DNA from: Grimontia hollisae CIP 101886
Lineage (GTDB): Bacteria > Pseudomonadota > Gammaproteobacteria > Enterobacterales > Vibrionaceae
Length of the DNA stretch: 64,000 bases
Assembly: GCF_000176515.1 (NCBI RefSeq)
Contig: NZ_ADAQ01000008.1
Location: 216,001-280,000, forward strand
Reading direction: 5' to 3'
Shown: piece after piece, positions 28,789 through 39,310 of the stretch
How positions within the stretch are numbered: position 1 is the first letter of the stretch
How the letters are laid out: each line of letters begins with the position of its first letter
The notes under the pieces: generated by a model
What the model saw: only the letters and a program-made list of their open reading frames with translations
Told to the model about the DNA's origin: nothing
Database searches by the model: none
Made by a program: the position numbers and the translations under genes

Positions 28789-29793
28789 TCAGCTTCCCGC
28801 GATCTTAAGCTTGAGTCCATGCTGAATGTTCCGGCGTGTCACGCCTGAAGTGGTTTCCGCCAGGGCTTTCAGCCAGGCATGATGGCCATTTTGCACCAGC
28901 AATGCCGCGACATTTTCCCCGCGCTGGCGATCACTGAGCTGTTTGGTTAGAAAGTCTTTCACGTTTTCTGTCAGCGGGTGCAATCCTGTCAGTTGCCTGA
29001 TTGCGGTCTGTGCCAGTACGGGATTGACGGTGGCAGCGATCATCAATTGAACGTGTTTTTCACTCACCGGCGGCATTTCCAGCTTTTGCAACGCCGACAG
29101 GCTGTAACTGTCGGTGCGGCGACGCCAGAGTAGGTCATATGCCCGTGTCTCCCCGCTCTTCTCAGCCAATGCTGCGAGCACGGCATTATCCGGGCTCCAG
29201 ACCATGTCCTTGTCAGCAAAATACAGATCCATCAAGGTATCAAGTTGTGCCTTGGAAAGTTTATGCACCAAGGTGACCATGGCTTCCCGGCGTAATGCGT
29301 AGTCACCTGAGGAGAATGACAGCCATTCTGCGGGTTTGAATTGGTTGTAGCCAAGTAAACGCAGCACTTCATCCTGCATCACTTTGATTTGCCAGCGATT
29401 AAGCACCCATTTGGCTTCACCAGCATAATTGAAGGCAGGCATGGTCACCCAAAAACCATTGCCCTGGCTTTTAACCAGATACTTGGGCTGCTGGTGGCTG
29501 ATGGTCACCAGAAATTTTTCACGCTCTGGTGTCATGCCGGTGAAGTCTTGCGCCTGCTGAGCAAGCATGGTCAGGGTTTCTTCCCGCAACAAGTCCGGCA
29601 TCCCATCCAGATACTGGTTGAGTGCCGTCATGTCATTGGCATTAAACAGCGTCGTCGCCCGGAGAATGGCAGTGACGGACGAGGGATCGGCCATATGTAC
29701 CGCGACATCATCAGGGGACAGCGTCATAGCCCGAGCCCCCCCAGAAAACAGGGTGGGTAGCAATATGGCAAATAAAATCAGAAAACGTTTCAT
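28789..29793 (-). CDS. exported protein of unknown function
   Basis: Protein of 334 residues with a clear Sec signal peptide (MKRFLILFAILLPTLFSGGARA, cleavage after ARA near residue 22) and no other membrane segment, so probably periplasmic. The rest is largely helical with many Leu-rich helices (for example VTLVHKLSKAQLDTLMDLYF), reminiscent of an alpha-solenoid, but no motif identifies it. No cysteines stand out. It sits alone between rho and ubiD on the same strand, 85 bp before ubiD is reached in the reverse direction. I do not recognise it. Confidence 0.75.
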   Translation of the reverse strand: MKRFLILFAILLPTLFSGGARAMTLSPDDVAVHMADPSSVTAILRATTLFNANDMTALNQYLDGMPDLLREETLTMLAQQAQDFTGMTPEREKFLVTISHQQPKYLVKSQGNGFWVTMPAFNYAGEAKWVLNRWQIKVMQDEVLRLLGYNQFKPAEWLSFSSGDYALRREAMVTLVHKLSKAQLDTLMDLYFADKDMVWSPDNAVLAALAEKSGETRAYDLLWRRRTDSYSLSALQKLEMPPVSEKHVQLMIAATVNPVLAQTAIRQLTGLHPLTENVKDFLTKQLSDRQRGENVAALLVQNGHHAWLKALAETTSGVTRRNIQHGLKLKIAGS

Positions 29794-29924
29794 CCCGGAA
29801 ATCCTGGGTCAGTCTGTCCTTGTTCGCTGACTGAGTAGCGATTCATCTCAATTTTGATGATCTGTATCAGTTTTGGCAACTTATAACGTTGTGAATAAAG
29901 ATGACTTTTTCTGTTGTCATAATA

Positions 29925-29950
29925 AAAAAGCACCGCGCTTGCGGTGCTTT
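29925..29950 (-). terminator. intrinsic terminator of rho
   Basis: Stem AAGCACCGC/GCGGTGCTT followed on the reverse strand by a run of T. Confidence 0.85.
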
Positions 29951-29970
29951 CTCTCTATAAAACCATCACG

Positions 29971-31236
29971 TTATGACTTCTGACGGCGCATAGCGTCAAA
30001 AAATTCATCATTGGTTTTGGTCATAGCCAGTTTGTCGATCAGGAACTCCATGCCTTCGATTTCGCCCATTGGGTGAACAATCTTACGCAGGATCCACATC
30101 TTCTGCAGCTCATCAGGCTTGGTCAGTAGCTCTTCACGACGGGTGCCCGAGCGGGTAAAGTCGATCGCAGGGAAGACGCGCTTCTCGGCAATCTTACGGG
30201 ACAGGTGCAGTTCCATGTTACCTGTACCTTTAAATTCTTCGTAGATAACTTCATCCATCTTCGAGCCGGTATCCACCAGCGCAGTTGCGATGATGGTCAG
30301 GCTACCGCCTTCTTCTACATTACGGGCAGCACCGAAGAAACGCTTCGGACGGTGCAAGGCGTTGGCATCCACACCACCGGTCAGAACCTTGCCTGAGCTA
30401 GGTACAACGGTGTTGTAGGCACGTGCAAGGCGGGTGATGGAATCCAGTAGGATAACCACGTCTTTCTTGTGCTCAACCAGGCGTTTAGCCTTTTCAATGA
30501 CCATTTCAGCCACCTGAACGTGACGGCTTGCTGGCTCATCGAACGTGGATGCGACCACTTCACCTTTTACCAGACGCTGCATCTCGGTCACTTCTTCTGG
30601 GCGCTCGTCAATCAGCAGCACCATCAGCTCACACTCTGGATGGTTGTAAGCAATACTCTGGGCAATGTTTTGCAGCAGCATGGTTTTACCCGCTTTTGGC
30701 GGTGCCACAATGAGACCACGCTGGCCTTTACCGATTGGCGATGCCAAGTCCAGTACGCGGGCCGTGATGTCTTCTGTCGAGCCATTACCACGCTCCATCA
30801 CCATACGTTCGTTGGCGTGCAGTGGGGTCAGGTTTTCAAACAGGATCTTGTTACGGGCATTATCAGGCTTGTCATGGTTAACTTCGTTCACTTTCAGCAG
30901 AGCGAAGTAACGCTCACCGTCTTTTGGCGGACGGATTTTGCCTGAAATGGTGTCGCCAGTGCGCAGGTTAAAGCGACGGATCTGGCTAGGGGAAACGTAA
31001 ATGTCGTCGGGGCCAGCCAGGTAAGAACTGTCTGCACTGCGCAGAAAGCCAAAACCGTCCTGAAGAATTTCCAACACGCCGTTACCAAAAATATCTTCGC
31101 CGCTTTTGGCGTGTTGCTTGAGAATAGCGAAGATGATGTCTTGTTTACGGAGGCGGGCAAGGTTCTCGAGGCCCATGCTTTCACCCAGGGCTACAAGCTC
31201 GGAAACGGCCTGATTCTTCAGTTCGGTAAGATTCAT
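29971..31236 (-). CDS. rho: transcription termination factor Rho
   Basis: Hexameric RNA-dependent ATPase/helicase that ends transcription. The ATG at 31236 gives 421 residues (E. coli 419), beginning [20 protein letters not shown]. The primary RNA-binding domain includes [10 protein letters not shown] and [13 protein letters not shown]. The P-loop is APPKAGKT near residue 178, the Walker B region [16 protein letters not shown], and the secondary RNA site includes [13 protein letters not shown] longer TTG start at 31260 lacks a good ribosome site. Upstream lie trxA and its terminator, the usual order. Confidence 0.97.
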   Translation of the reverse strand: MNLTELKNQAVSELVALGESMGLENLARLRKQDIIFAILKQHAKSGEDIFGNGVLEILQDGFGFLRSADSSYLAGPDDIYVSPSQIRRFNLRTGDTISGKIRPPKDGERYFALLKVNEVNHDKPDNARNKILFENLTPLHANERMVMERGNGSTEDITARVLDLASPIGKGQRGLIVAPPKAGKTMLLQNIAQSIAYNHPECELMVLLIDERPEEVTEMQRLVKGEVVASTFDEPASRHVQVAEMVIEKAKRLVEHKKDVVILLDSITRLARAYNTVVPSSGKVLTGGVDANALHRPKRFFGAARNVEEGGSLTIIATALVDTGSKMDEVIYEEFKGTGNMELHLSRKIAEKRVFPAIDFTRSGTRREELLTKPDELQKMWILRKIVHPMGEIEGMEFLIDKLAMTKTNDEFFDAMRRQKS

Positions 31237-31379
31237 AGTGGTAGGTGTCTTGTCAGTCAAAGTTGAGGTCTGAGTTAGTTAGGGTTTAGCGATCAAGGGT
31301 GTGATCGGGAAATGAACAGAAATGTACAATTAACGTGCAATAAGTTAGCACCAGATTGGAAAACTGTCTAGCAGATAGG
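31237..31379 (-). promoter_or_regulatory. rho leader region
   Basis: About 140 bp between the trxA terminator and rho, AT-rich toward 31320-31370. Rho autoregulates through its leader in E. coli; no specific attenuator could be identified here by eye. Confidence 0.35.
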
Positions 31380-31415
31380 AAGAATAAAGCCGTGTCCGGA
31401 GGTCGTACACGGCTT
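31380..31415 (-). terminator. intrinsic terminator of trxA
   Basis: Stem AAGCCGTGT/ACACGGCTT followed on the reverse strand by TATTCTTCC. Confidence 0.75.
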
Positions 31416-31425
31416 CTCTGTCACA

Positions 31426-31752
31426 TTACAGGTTTGCATCCAAGAACTCTTTCAACTGAGTCTTGGACAAAGCGCCAACCTTGGTTGCTGCCACGCTACC
31501 GTCTTTAAACAGCAGCAGCGTTGGAATACCGCGGATCCCGAACTTAGGTGGCGTACCTGCGTTCTGATCGATATTCAGTTTACCGATAGTGACTTTCCCT
31601 TCGTACTCTTCAGCGATTTCGTCAAGAATCGGGGCGATCATCTTACAAGGACCACACCACTCTGCCCAAAAATCTACCAACACAGGGCCTGCAGCATTGA
31701 TAACATCTGCGTCAAAGCTGTCGTCGGTCAGCTGCAAAATCTTGTCGCTCAT
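31426..31752 (-). CDS. trxA: thioredoxin 1
   Basis: General cytoplasmic dithiol reductant. It has 108 residues with the redox motif WCGPCK (C33, C36), the buried Asp in VLVDFWAEW, and the cis-proline loop [11 protein letters not shown]. The length and sequence match E. coli TrxA (109). It is divergent from rhlB across 107 bp and upstream of rho, both as in E. coli. An upstream GGAGTGAAAG region provides the ribosome site. Confidence 0.97.
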   Translation of the reverse strand: MSDKILQLTDDSFDADVINAAGPVLVDFWAEWCGPCKMIAPILDEIAEEYEGKVTIGKLNIDQNAGTPPKFGIRGIPTLLLFKDGSVAATKVGALSKTQLKEFLDANL

Positions 31753-31859
31753 CTTTCACTCCAATGATTATTTTTCGTCACTGGTGATATATCAACCAGC
31801 AAATCATCGCACTATTTGAATGTATTCACTACCGTATTGCAAGCCTAAGCTGATATTCT

Positions 31860-33164
31860 ATGCGGATGAAAATGACACATCTCACAGAGCAGAAATTTGC
31901 CGACTTCGGTCTTCACGCCGATGTTCTCAAGGGTTTGGAAGAAAAAGGGTTTCATAATTGTACCCCTATCCAAGCACTGGCATTGCCGGTCCTGCTCACC
32001 GGCCAAGACATTGCAGGGCAAGCCCAGACGGGCACAGGTAAGACGATGGCATTCCTGACTGCAACTTTCCACCATTTGCTGACAACGGAGGCACCCGCCG
32101 ACCGCAAGAAAAACTGTCCGCGCGCGATCATCATGGCACCGACGCGCGAGCTTGCGATCCAGATCTATAACGATGCAGCCCCACTGCTGGCATCGACCTC
32201 GCTGACCGCAGGCCTTGCCTACGGCGGCGAAGCATACGAGAAGCAAAAAGACACACTGGAAAACGGCGTCGATATCCTGATCGGCACCTGTGGCCGTATC
32301 ATCGATTTCTACAAACAGCGCGTGATTGATCTGCGTTGTATTCAGGCCGTTGTGCTGGATGAAGCAGACCGTATGTTCGATCTGGGCTTTATCAAAGACA
32401 TCCGCTTCCTGTTCCGCCGTATGCCGGAGCCGTCTGAGCGCCTGAACATGCTGTTCTCGGCCACCCTGTCATACCGTGTGCAGGAGCTGGCATTTGAACA
32501 CATGACCAACCCGGAACATGTGGTGGTTGAACCAGAACAAAAAACCGGTCACCGCATCAAGGAAGAGCTGTTCTACCCTTCCAACAAAGACAAAATGCGC
32601 CTGCTGCAAACCCTGATTGAGGAAGAGTGGCCGGAGCGTGCAATTGTGTTTGCCAACACCAAACACCGTTGTGAGGACATTTGGGGGCACCTGGCGGCCG
32701 ACGGCCTTCGCGCAGGCCTGCTGACCGGCGACGTACCGCAGAAAAAGCGTGTCAAAATTCTGGAAGAGTTTACCAAGGGTAGTCTGGACATTCTGGTAGC
32801 AACCGATGTGGCTGCGCGTGGCCTGCATATTCCGCAAGTCACTCATGTGTTCAACTACGACTTGCCGGATGACTGCGAAGATTACGTTCACCGTATTGGC
32901 CGTACTGGCCGCGCCGGTGCCAGCGGTGCATCAATCAGCTTCGCCTGTGAAGAATACGCTGTGAACCTGCCGGCGATCGAAGAGTACATCGATCACACCA
33001 TTCCGGTGTCTGAATACAACGAAGATGCCCTGTTGACCGACCTGCCCGCGCCAATCAAGGTGCAGCGTCCGCGTCAGGTGAACAGCCGCCGCAGTACGTC
33101 TGGCAAAGGGGGCGCACCTTCACGTGGTCGCGGTCGCCGCCGCCCGTCGACCAGCAAAGCGTAA
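31860..33164 (+). CDS. rhlB: DEAD-box RNA helicase RhlB
   Basis: Helicase component of the RNA degradosome. The protein has 434 residues (E. coli 421). Motifs in order are the Q motif (FHNCTPIQ, 31-38), AQTGTGKT (55-62), APTRELA, DEAD (in [10 protein letters not shown]), [15 protein letters not shown] and [10 protein letters not shown]. The C-terminal 40 residues are rich in Arg, Gly and Ser, as expected for RNA binding. Three in-frame ATG codons (31860, 31866, 31872) are candidates; the last gives MTHLTEQKF, closest to E. coli. It is followed by gppA after 24 bp. Confidence 0.95.
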   Translation: MRMKMTHLTEQKFADFGLHADVLKGLEEKGFHNCTPIQALALPVLLTGQDIAGQAQTGTGKTMAFLTATFHHLLTTEAPADRKKNCPRAIIMAPTRELAIQIYNDAAPLLASTSLTAGLAYGGEAYEKQKDTLENGVDILIGTCGRIIDFYKQRVIDLRCIQAVVLDEADRMFDLGFIKDIRFLFRRMPEPSERLNMLFSATLSYRVQELAFEHMTNPEHVVVEPEQKTGHRIKEELFYPSNKDKMRLLQTLIEEEWPERAIVFANTKHRCEDIWGHLAADGLRAGLLTGDVPQKKRVKILEEFTKGSLDILVATDVAARGLHIPQVTHVFNYDLPDDCEDYVHRIGRTGRAGASGASISFACEEYAVNLPAIEEYIDHTIPVSEYNEDALLTDLPAPIKVQRPRQVNSRRSTSGKGGAPSRGRGRRRPSTSKA

Positions 33165-33188
33165 TTTTACCAGGGGTAACCAAAGAGC

Positions 33189-34670
33189 ATGGAACACGCG
33201 CGTTCGCCCCTGTATGCTGCCATTGACCTTGGCTCAAACAGCTTTCACATGCTGGTTGTGCGTGAGGTTCAGGGCAGCGTGCAAACGCTGGCAAAAATCA
33301 AACGTAAAGTCCGCCTGGCTTCCGGCCTCGACAATCACCTGAACCTCAGCCAAGAAGCCATGCAGCGTGGCTGGGACTGCCTGTCGCTGTTCGCCGAGCG
33401 CCTTCAGGATATTCCACCCGACAACATCCGTATCGTCGCCACCGCCGCCCTTCGCAGCGCCAAAAACGCCGATGTGTTTATCAAAAACGCCAATCACATT
33501 CTGGGGCACCCTATCACGGTGATCAGCGGTGAAGAAGAAGCTTGCACAATTTATCAGGGGGTGGCACATACCTCGGGCGGCAAAGGCAAACGTCTGGTGG
33601 TCGATATTGGTGGTGCAAGCACCGAAGTGATTATTGGCGAAGGCTTTAACGCTTCTGCACTGACCAGCCTCGATATGGGCTGTGTCACCTGGCTGGAAAA
33701 ACACTTCAAGGACCGTTCCCTGACGGAAAAAAGCTTCAATAACGCAATTGAAGGGGCGAAAGCCGTGCTCTCCCCTATCGTCAAGCGTTATCGCGAACTG
33801 GGGTGGGATGTCTGTGTCGGTGCCAGCGGCACGGTTCAGGCCTTGCAGGAAATCATGGTCGCGCAGGGCATGGACGAAACCATTACTCTCGCTAAACTCT
33901 ATCGCCTGCGTAAACAAGCGATTGGCTTTGGTCAGGTCGAAGAGCTCGATATCGATGGACTGACACTGGAGCGCGCTCTGGTATTCCCAAGTGGCCTTTC
34001 CATCCTGATTGCGATTTTCGAGGAGCTGGGGGTGGAATCCATGACCCTGGCAGGCGGCGCCCTGCGTGAAGGTCTTGTGTATGGCATGATGAATACAATG
34101 TCAGAACAAGACATCCGAAAGCGTACTATCAAAAGCATACAGTCGCGATACCAGCTGGACACCACGCATGCAGGGAGTGTTGCCACCACCGCCAACACGC
34201 TGCTCAAACAGTGCGGAGACAACTGGATCCCAGAGCCTGTTGCCCCTGTCTTGCTCCATGCCGCGGCCTCACTCCATGAAATCGGCATGAGCATTGGCTT
34301 TAAGCGTGATGGTGAACATGCGGCGTATCTCATTAACAATATGGATCTGCCGGGCTTTACCCGCGCACAGAAAACGCTGCTGGCAAAAATGTTGCGTCAC
34401 TACCGCGAGCAATTGCACCCTGTCGGCCAGCAGAATGCGATTTCACCCAACAGTGCCAACCGCCTGCTGCGGCTGTTGCGGCTCGCGGTGATCCTCTGTC
34501 ACCGCCGTGACAGCGGGGCGATTCCAGCCTTTACACTCAAGGCCGAAGGGGATGCCCTGACACTGGCACTTCCGGCAAACTGGCTGGAAAACAACGCCCT
34601 GATGTCAACCGAGCTGACGCTTGAGGCGGAGCGCCAGAGTGACCACCACTGGCCACTGACGGTTGCGTAA
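33189..34670 (+). CDS. gppA: guanosine pentaphosphate phosphatase/exopolyphosphatase
   Basis: Converts pppGpp to ppGpp and degrades polyphosphate. The protein has 493 residues (E. coli 494). The actin-like ATPase-fold phosphate loops are [15 protein letters not shown] (near residue 9) and [14 protein letters not shown] (near residue 138), and the C-terminal HD-like domain contains [16 protein letters not shown]. Operon with rhlB, 24 bp apart, the usual order in gammaproteobacteria, which ties RNA turnover to the stringent response only by position. Confidence 0.95.
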   Translation: MEHARSPLYAAIDLGSNSFHMLVVREVQGSVQTLAKIKRKVRLASGLDNHLNLSQEAMQRGWDCLSLFAERLQDIPPDNIRIVATAALRSAKNADVFIKNANHILGHPITVISGEEEACTIYQGVAHTSGGKGKRLVVDIGGASTEVIIGEGFNASALTSLDMGCVTWLEKHFKDRSLTEKSFNNAIEGAKAVLSPIVKRYRELGWDVCVGASGTVQALQEIMVAQGMDETITLAKLYRLRKQAIGFGQVEELDIDGLTLERALVFPSGLSILIAIFEELGVESMTLAGGALREGLVYGMMNTMSEQDIRKRTIKSIQSRYQLDTTHAGSVATTANTLLKQCGDNWIPEPVAPVLLHAAASLHEIGMSIGFKRDGEHAAYLINNMDLPGFTRAQKTLLAKMLRHYREQLHPVGQQNAISPNSANRLLRLLRLAVILCHRRDSGAIPAFTLKAEGDALTLALPANWLENNALMSTELTLEAERQSDHHWPLTVA

Positions 34671-34689
34671 GTAAACCGAAAACACCAAA

Positions 34690-34712
34690 AAGCACGGCCG
34701 AAACCGTGCTCT
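34690..34712. terminator. terminator between gppA and prlC
   Basis: Stem AGCACGG/CCGTGCT (34691-34697 with 34704-34710); T5 follows on the reverse strand and CTTTCTTT on the forward strand. Confidence 0.75.
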
Positions 34713-34730
34713 TTCTTTATTGGTCAGCAG

Positions 34731-36773
34731 TTAAATGCCAATCCCACTGTGGCGCAGCAGCGCATCCGGTGACGGCTCACGGCCACGGAAGCGTTTAAAC
34801 AGCGCCATAGGTTCTTCACTGCCACCACGCTCCAGAATATTTTCCAGAAACGACTGACCGGTTTCCGTGTTAAAGATCCCCTCTTCCTCAAAGCGGCTGA
34901 AGGCATCTGAAGAGAGCACTTCCGCCCACAGGTAGCTGTAGTAACCCGCGCTGTAGCCACCGGCAAAGATATGGCTGAAGGAATGCGGGAAGCGATTCCA
35001 TTCCGGCGACGGCACCACGGCGACCTTGCTCTTCACGTCGGCCAGTGTTTCCAGCACTTTCGCGCCTTCTTCAGCATCAAAGCGGGTGAAAAGGGTGAAG
35101 TCGAACAGGCCAAATTCCAGCTGGCGCAACATGCCCATGGCGGAGTTGTAGTTTTTCGCTGCCAGCATCTTGTCGAGCATGGCTTTTGGCAGCAGCTCAC
35201 CGGTCTCATAGTGGCCGGAGATAAACGCCAGCGCCTCTTCTTCCCAGCACCAGTTTTCGAGGAACTGGCTGGGCAGCTCGACCGCATCCCATGGCACACC
35301 ATTGATACCGGAGACAGCAGGCACATCCACCTTGGTCAGCATGTGGTGGATACCATGTCCGAATTCATGGAACAGGGTGACCACTTCATCATGGGTAAAC
35401 AGTGCCGGTTTCCCGCCAACCGGTTTGTTGAAGTTACAGGTCAGGTACGCCACCGGGGTTTGCAGGTCACCGGAAGCAGTCACGCGGCGCACACGGCACT
35501 CGTCCATCCACGCCCCGCCACGCTTGTGTTCACGGGCATACAGGTCAAGGTAGAAGCTGCCACGGAGCGTGCCGCTGGCATCGAAAATATCGTAGAAGGA
35601 GACCGACTCATGCCACACATCCACACCGTCACGGCGTTTTACGTCCATGCCAAACACACGCTTAAGCACTTCAAACAGGCCGGCAACCACCTTGTTTTCC
35701 GGGAAGTATGGACGAAGCTCTTCATCTGAAATGCTGTATTGGTGCTGCTTGAGTTTCTCAGCGTAGTAACCCACATCCCAGGGTTCCAGCGCCTCAACGC
35801 CAAAGTTGTCTTTGGCAAACTGCTTGAGGGTGTCGAATTCTTTCAATCCTTGTGGACGCGCTTTTTCCACCAGCTCGTTCAGAAACGTCATCACCTGCTC
35901 TGTTGACGCCGCCATTTTGGTTGCCAGCGACAGTTCACTGTAGGTCGCAAAGCCCAGCAGGCGTGCAATCTCGCTTTTCAGCAGCAGGGTTTCATTGATG
36001 ATGTCAGTGTTGTCCCACTTCCCGGCGTTTGGCCCACGATCAGAGGCACGCGTCGTATAGGCTTCATACATTTCCTGACGCAGCGCACGGTTGTCACAGT
36101 AGGTCATCACCGGCAGGTAAGACGGGATATCCAGCGTTAACACGTAACCGTCGAGTGATTTACTCTCTGCCATTGCCTGTGCCGCAGCCAGTGCTGACTC
36201 CGGCATGCCTGCCAATTCTTTGGCATCAGTAATGTGTTTGGTCCAACCCATGGTGGCATCGAGCACATTATTCGAAAACGCCGACGACAGCTCAGACAGG
36301 CGTTTGCTGATTTCGCCAAAGCGGTGTTGCTCTTTCGAAGGCAGTGCAATGCCGGAAAGTTCAAAATCACGCAGTGCGTCAGTCACGGTCTTTTGTTGCG
36401 CCGGGGTCAGGCTGTCAAAATCGTCACGCGCCTTGATGGCTTTATAGGCATCATAAAGCGGCTTGTGCTGGCCGACCCAGGTCGAGTAATCAGACAGCAG
36501 CGGCAGGCAGGCATCATAAGCTTCACGCAATGCCTGGCTGTTCACCACCGCATTCATATGGCCTATCGGTGACCAGATACGGCTCAGCCTGTCATCGCTT
36601 TCTGCCAGCGGTGCGCAGATGGTATCCCAACTTGGATCCATATTGTTTTCCAGTACCGCTTCAATCGCAGCGCGGCAATCGGCGATAGCCTGTTCAACAG
36701 CCGGTTGCACGTGCTCCGGTTTGATCTGGGAGAAAGGAGGCAAATCGTTAAACGACAGCAGCGGGTTGGACAT
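34731..36773 (-). CDS. prlC: oligopeptidase A (M3 zinc metallopeptidase)
   Basis: Cytoplasmic zinc endopeptidase that degrades peptides, including cleaved signal peptides. The protein has 680 residues, the same as E. coli OpdA. The zinc site is FHEFGHGIHHM (HExxH), with the third ligand in the downstream ENWCWEEEAL region. The first residues MSNPLLSFNDLPPFSQI match the family. It is divergent from rlmJ across 192 bp, as in E. coli. Confidence 0.96.
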   Translation of the reverse strand: MSNPLLSFNDLPPFSQIKPEHVQPAVEQAIADCRAAIEAVLENNMDPSWDTICAPLAESDDRLSRIWSPIGHMNAVVNSQALREAYDACLPLLSDYSTWVGQHKPLYDAYKAIKARDDFDSLTPAQQKTVTDALRDFELSGIALPSKEQHRFGEISKRLSELSSAFSNNVLDATMGWTKHITDAKELAGMPESALAAAQAMAESKSLDGYVLTLDIPSYLPVMTYCDNRALRQEMYEAYTTRASDRGPNAGKWDNTDIINETLLLKSEIARLLGFATYSELSLATKMAASTEQVMTFLNELVEKARPQGLKEFDTLKQFAKDNFGVEALEPWDVGYYAEKLKQHQYSISDEELRPYFPENKVVAGLFEVLKRVFGMDVKRRDGVDVWHESVSFYDIFDASGTLRGSFYLDLYAREHKRGGAWMDECRVRRVTASGDLQTPVAYLTCNFNKPVGGKPALFTHDEVVTLFHEFGHGIHHMLTKVDVPAVSGINGVPWDAVELPSQFLENWCWEEEALAFISGHYETGELLPKAMLDKMLAAKNYNSAMGMLRQLEFGLFDFTLFTRFDAEEGAKVLETLADVKSKVAVVPSPEWNRFPHSFSHIFAGGYSAGYYSYLWAEVLSSDAFSRFEEEGIFNTETGQSFLENILERGGSEEPMALFKRFRGREPSPDALLRHSGIGI

Positions 36774-36965
36774 AGGTCAATTCCTTTACATTTTTTAGTC
36801 TTACTATTTATGAAGGTAAATGTGCCGCTTTTCAATGCCGGGGCTGCAGATATCACCAAGAGGCCTGGCGCGACCATTCTTCGGGGACTTTCTGCACAGC
36901 TTGGGTATAACGCCTTAATAAGCGATAATGCCCCCCCTACTTTTCTCTTTTCACCGGATATTGAC

Positions 36966-37805
36966 ATGCTCAGCTACCGCCACAGCTTCCATGCTGGCAA
37001 CCATGCCGATGTGCTGAAACACATCGTGCAGAGCCTTATCATTGAATCGCTTAAACAAAAAGACAAAGCCTTCGTCTACCACGACACCCATAGCGGTGCA
37101 GGCCGCTATGATTTGTCTGATGAGCGGGCAGAAAAAACCGGTGAATACAAAGAAGGCATTGGCCTGATTTGGGAGTGTGATGACGCGCCAGAAGCGATCA
37201 AGCCCTACATTGATACTATCCGCGCCCTGAACAACGGCGACACCCTGCGTTATTACCCGGGTTCACCGAAAGTCGGCCGCAGCCTGCTTCGTGAGCAGGA
37301 CCGCGCCATTTTCACTGAACTTCACCCAAGCGATTTTCCGCTCCTGCTGCAAGAATTTCGCGGAGATCGCCAGGTAAAAATGTATAAGGAAGATGGCTAT
37401 GCACGCCTGAAAGCCAGCCTGCCGCCCAAAGAGCGCCGTGGTGTGGTGCTGATTGACCCGCCTTACGAGCTCAAACACGAATATCAGGATGTGGTTGACG
37501 CCATCGGTGAAAGTGTCAAACGCTGGGCAACGGGCACTTACGCGATTTGGTATCCGGTGGTCTATCGCAGGAATGTTGACCTTATTACCCAAGGTCTGGA
37601 GAAACTCGGCATCCGCAAAATCCTGCAAATCGAGCTCGGCGTGGCGGAAGACAGTGAAGAACGCGGCATGACTGCATCCGGCATGATAGTCATCAACCCA
37701 CCGTGGACACTCGAAACACAGATGAAAGAAATCCTGCCCTGGCTGCAAAGCAAAATTGCACCACAGACAGGGCATCAATTTGTTCAATGGGTTGTACCTG
37801 AATAA
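36966..37805 (+). CDS. rlmJ: 23S rRNA (adenine2030-N6)-methyltransferase
   Basis: Methylates A2030 of 23S rRNA. The ATG at 36966 gives 279 residues (E. coli 280), starting MLSYRHSFHAGNHADVLKH. The catalytic motif is DPPY (164-167), and THSGAGRYDL near residue 41 is the SAM-binding loop. The open frame continues upstream to 36705 inside prlC, but that part is antisense to prlC and not conserved. It is followed by gor after 84 bp, again as in E. coli. Confidence 0.95.
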   Translation: MLSYRHSFHAGNHADVLKHIVQSLIIESLKQKDKAFVYHDTHSGAGRYDLSDERAEKTGEYKEGIGLIWECDDAPEAIKPYIDTIRALNNGDTLRYYPGSPKVGRSLLREQDRAIFTELHPSDFPLLLQEFRGDRQVKMYKEDGYARLKASLPPKERRGVVLIDPPYELKHEYQDVVDAIGESVKRWATGTYAIWYPVVYRRNVDLITQGLEKLGIRKILQIELGVAEDSEERGMTASGMIVINPPWTLETQMKEILPWLQSKIAPQTGHQFVQWVVPE

Positions 37806-37889
37806 CAGCCGGCGTTAACAAGGTCTGATAACATTAAAGGATAACCAGCCCGCTTTACGGGATTTAAGAATAACCAAACGGAGAAACTC

Positions 37890-39245
37890 ATGGCCAAGCA
37901 TTTTGATTATATTTGTATCGGTGGCGGCAGTGGCGGTATTGCATCGGCAAACCGCGCCGCGATGTACGGTGCAAAAGTAGCGCTCATCGAAGCACGTCAC
38001 CTCGGGGGCACGTGTGTCAACGTAGGTTGTGTACCGAAAAAGGTGATGTGGCATGGCGCGCAAATCGCAGAAGCCATCAAAATGTACGGCCCGGATTACG
38101 GCTTTGACACCACGCTGAACCACTTCGACTGGGCCAAACTGGTGGAAAACCGCGAAGCCTATATCGGCCGTATCCACACGTCATACGAAAATGTACTGGG
38201 TAAAAACCAGATCGAAGTGATTGAAGGCTTCGGTAAATTTGTCGATGCCAAAACCGTCGAGGTGAACGGTGAGCACTATACGGCTGATCACATTCTGATT
38301 GCTGTGGGCGGCGCACCAACCATTCCAAATATTCCCGGCGCAGAATATGGCATCGACTCCAACGGTTTCTTCGCGCTCAACGAGCAGCCAAAACGTGTTG
38401 CTGTTGTCGGCGCAGGCTATATTGCGGTTGAGATCGCCGGCGTATTGAGCGCGCTGGGCTCAGATACCCACCTGTTTGTGCGTAAGGAATCCCCGCTTCG
38501 CAGCTTCGACCCGATGATCATCGACACCCTGGTGGAAGTGATGGAAAAAGAAGGGCCAGCACTGCACACCCACTCAATTCCAAAAGAAGTGGTGAAAGAG
38601 TCCGACGGTTCATTGACCCTGCACTTTGAAAATGGCCAAACCCACAACACCGATCTTCTGATCTGGGCGATTGGCCGTCACCCTGCAACCGACAAAATCA
38701 ACCTGGCTGCCGCAGGCGTGGAAACCAATGATCGCGGCTACATCAAGGTAGACGAGTACCAGAATACCAATGTGCCGGGTATCTACTGCGTAGGCGATAT
38801 TATGGAAGGCGGTATTGAACTGACCCCGGTGGCAGTGAAAGCCGGTCGCCAGCTTTCTGAGCGCCTTTTCAACGGCAAAGCTGACGCCAAAATGGATTAC
38901 AACCTGGTGCCTACCGTGGTATTCAGCCACCCGCCTATCGGCACCATCGGCCTGACTGAAACTGAAGCCAAAGCACAGTATGGCGAAGAAAATGTGAAGG
39001 TTTACACCTCTAGCTTCACCGCCATGTACACCGCCGTCACCCAGCACCGCCAGCCATGTAAAATGAAACTGGTCTGTGCCGGAGAAGACGAAAAAGTCGT
39101 GGGCCTCCATGGCATCGGCTATACCGTGGATGAAATGATCCAGGGCTTTGGCGTAGCAATGAAAATGGGCGCAACCAAAGCGGATTTCGACAGTGTGGTC
39201 GCCATCCACCCGACTGGTTCGGAAGAGTTTGTTACCATGCGCTGA
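37890..39245 (+). CDS. gor: glutathione reductase
   Basis: NADPH-dependent flavoenzyme that regenerates reduced glutathione. The protein has 451 residues (E. coli 450). The FAD motif is [12 protein letters not shown] (9-20), the redox disulfide is C42/C47 in [13 protein letters not shown], the NADPH-binding motif is [13 protein letters not shown], and the C-terminal catalytic pair is H440/E445 in [13 protein letters not shown] preference is suggested by RKESPLRSF after the second Rossmann motif. A GGAGAAA ribosome site precedes the ATG. It ends in a strong terminator. Confidence 0.97.
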   Translation: MAKHFDYICIGGGSGGIASANRAAMYGAKVALIEARHLGGTCVNVGCVPKKVMWHGAQIAEAIKMYGPDYGFDTTLNHFDWAKLVENREAYIGRIHTSYENVLGKNQIEVIEGFGKFVDAKTVEVNGEHYTADHILIAVGGAPTIPNIPGAEYGIDSNGFFALNEQPKRVAVVGAGYIAVEIAGVLSALGSDTHLFVRKESPLRSFDPMIIDTLVEVMEKEGPALHTHSIPKEVVKESDGSLTLHFENGQTHNTDLLIWAIGRHPATDKINLAAAGVETNDRGYIKVDEYQNTNVPGIYCVGDIMEGGIELTPVAVKAGRQLSERLFNGKADAKMDYNLVPTVVFSHPPIGTIGLTETEAKAQYGEENVKVYTSSFTAMYTAVTQHRQPCKMKLVCAGEDEKVVGLHGIGYTVDEMIQGFGVAMKMGATKADFDSVVAIHPTGSEEFVTMR

Positions 39246-39260
39246 TCGCAAACGCCTTTG

Positions 39261-39297
39261 AAAAAGCCCCGACAGCGAATGCTGCCGGGGCTTTTTT
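39261..39297 (+). terminator. intrinsic terminator of gor
   Basis: Stem AAAAGCCCC/GGGGCTTTT with an inner GACAGC/GCTGCC arm, followed by T6. Confidence 0.9.
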
Positions 39298-39310
39298 ATT
39301 CATACCTTCA

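Noticed and set aside
36705..36965. N-terminal extension of rlmJ by 87 codons
   Set aside because: It is antisense to the prlC start; the E. coli-like protein begins at 36966.
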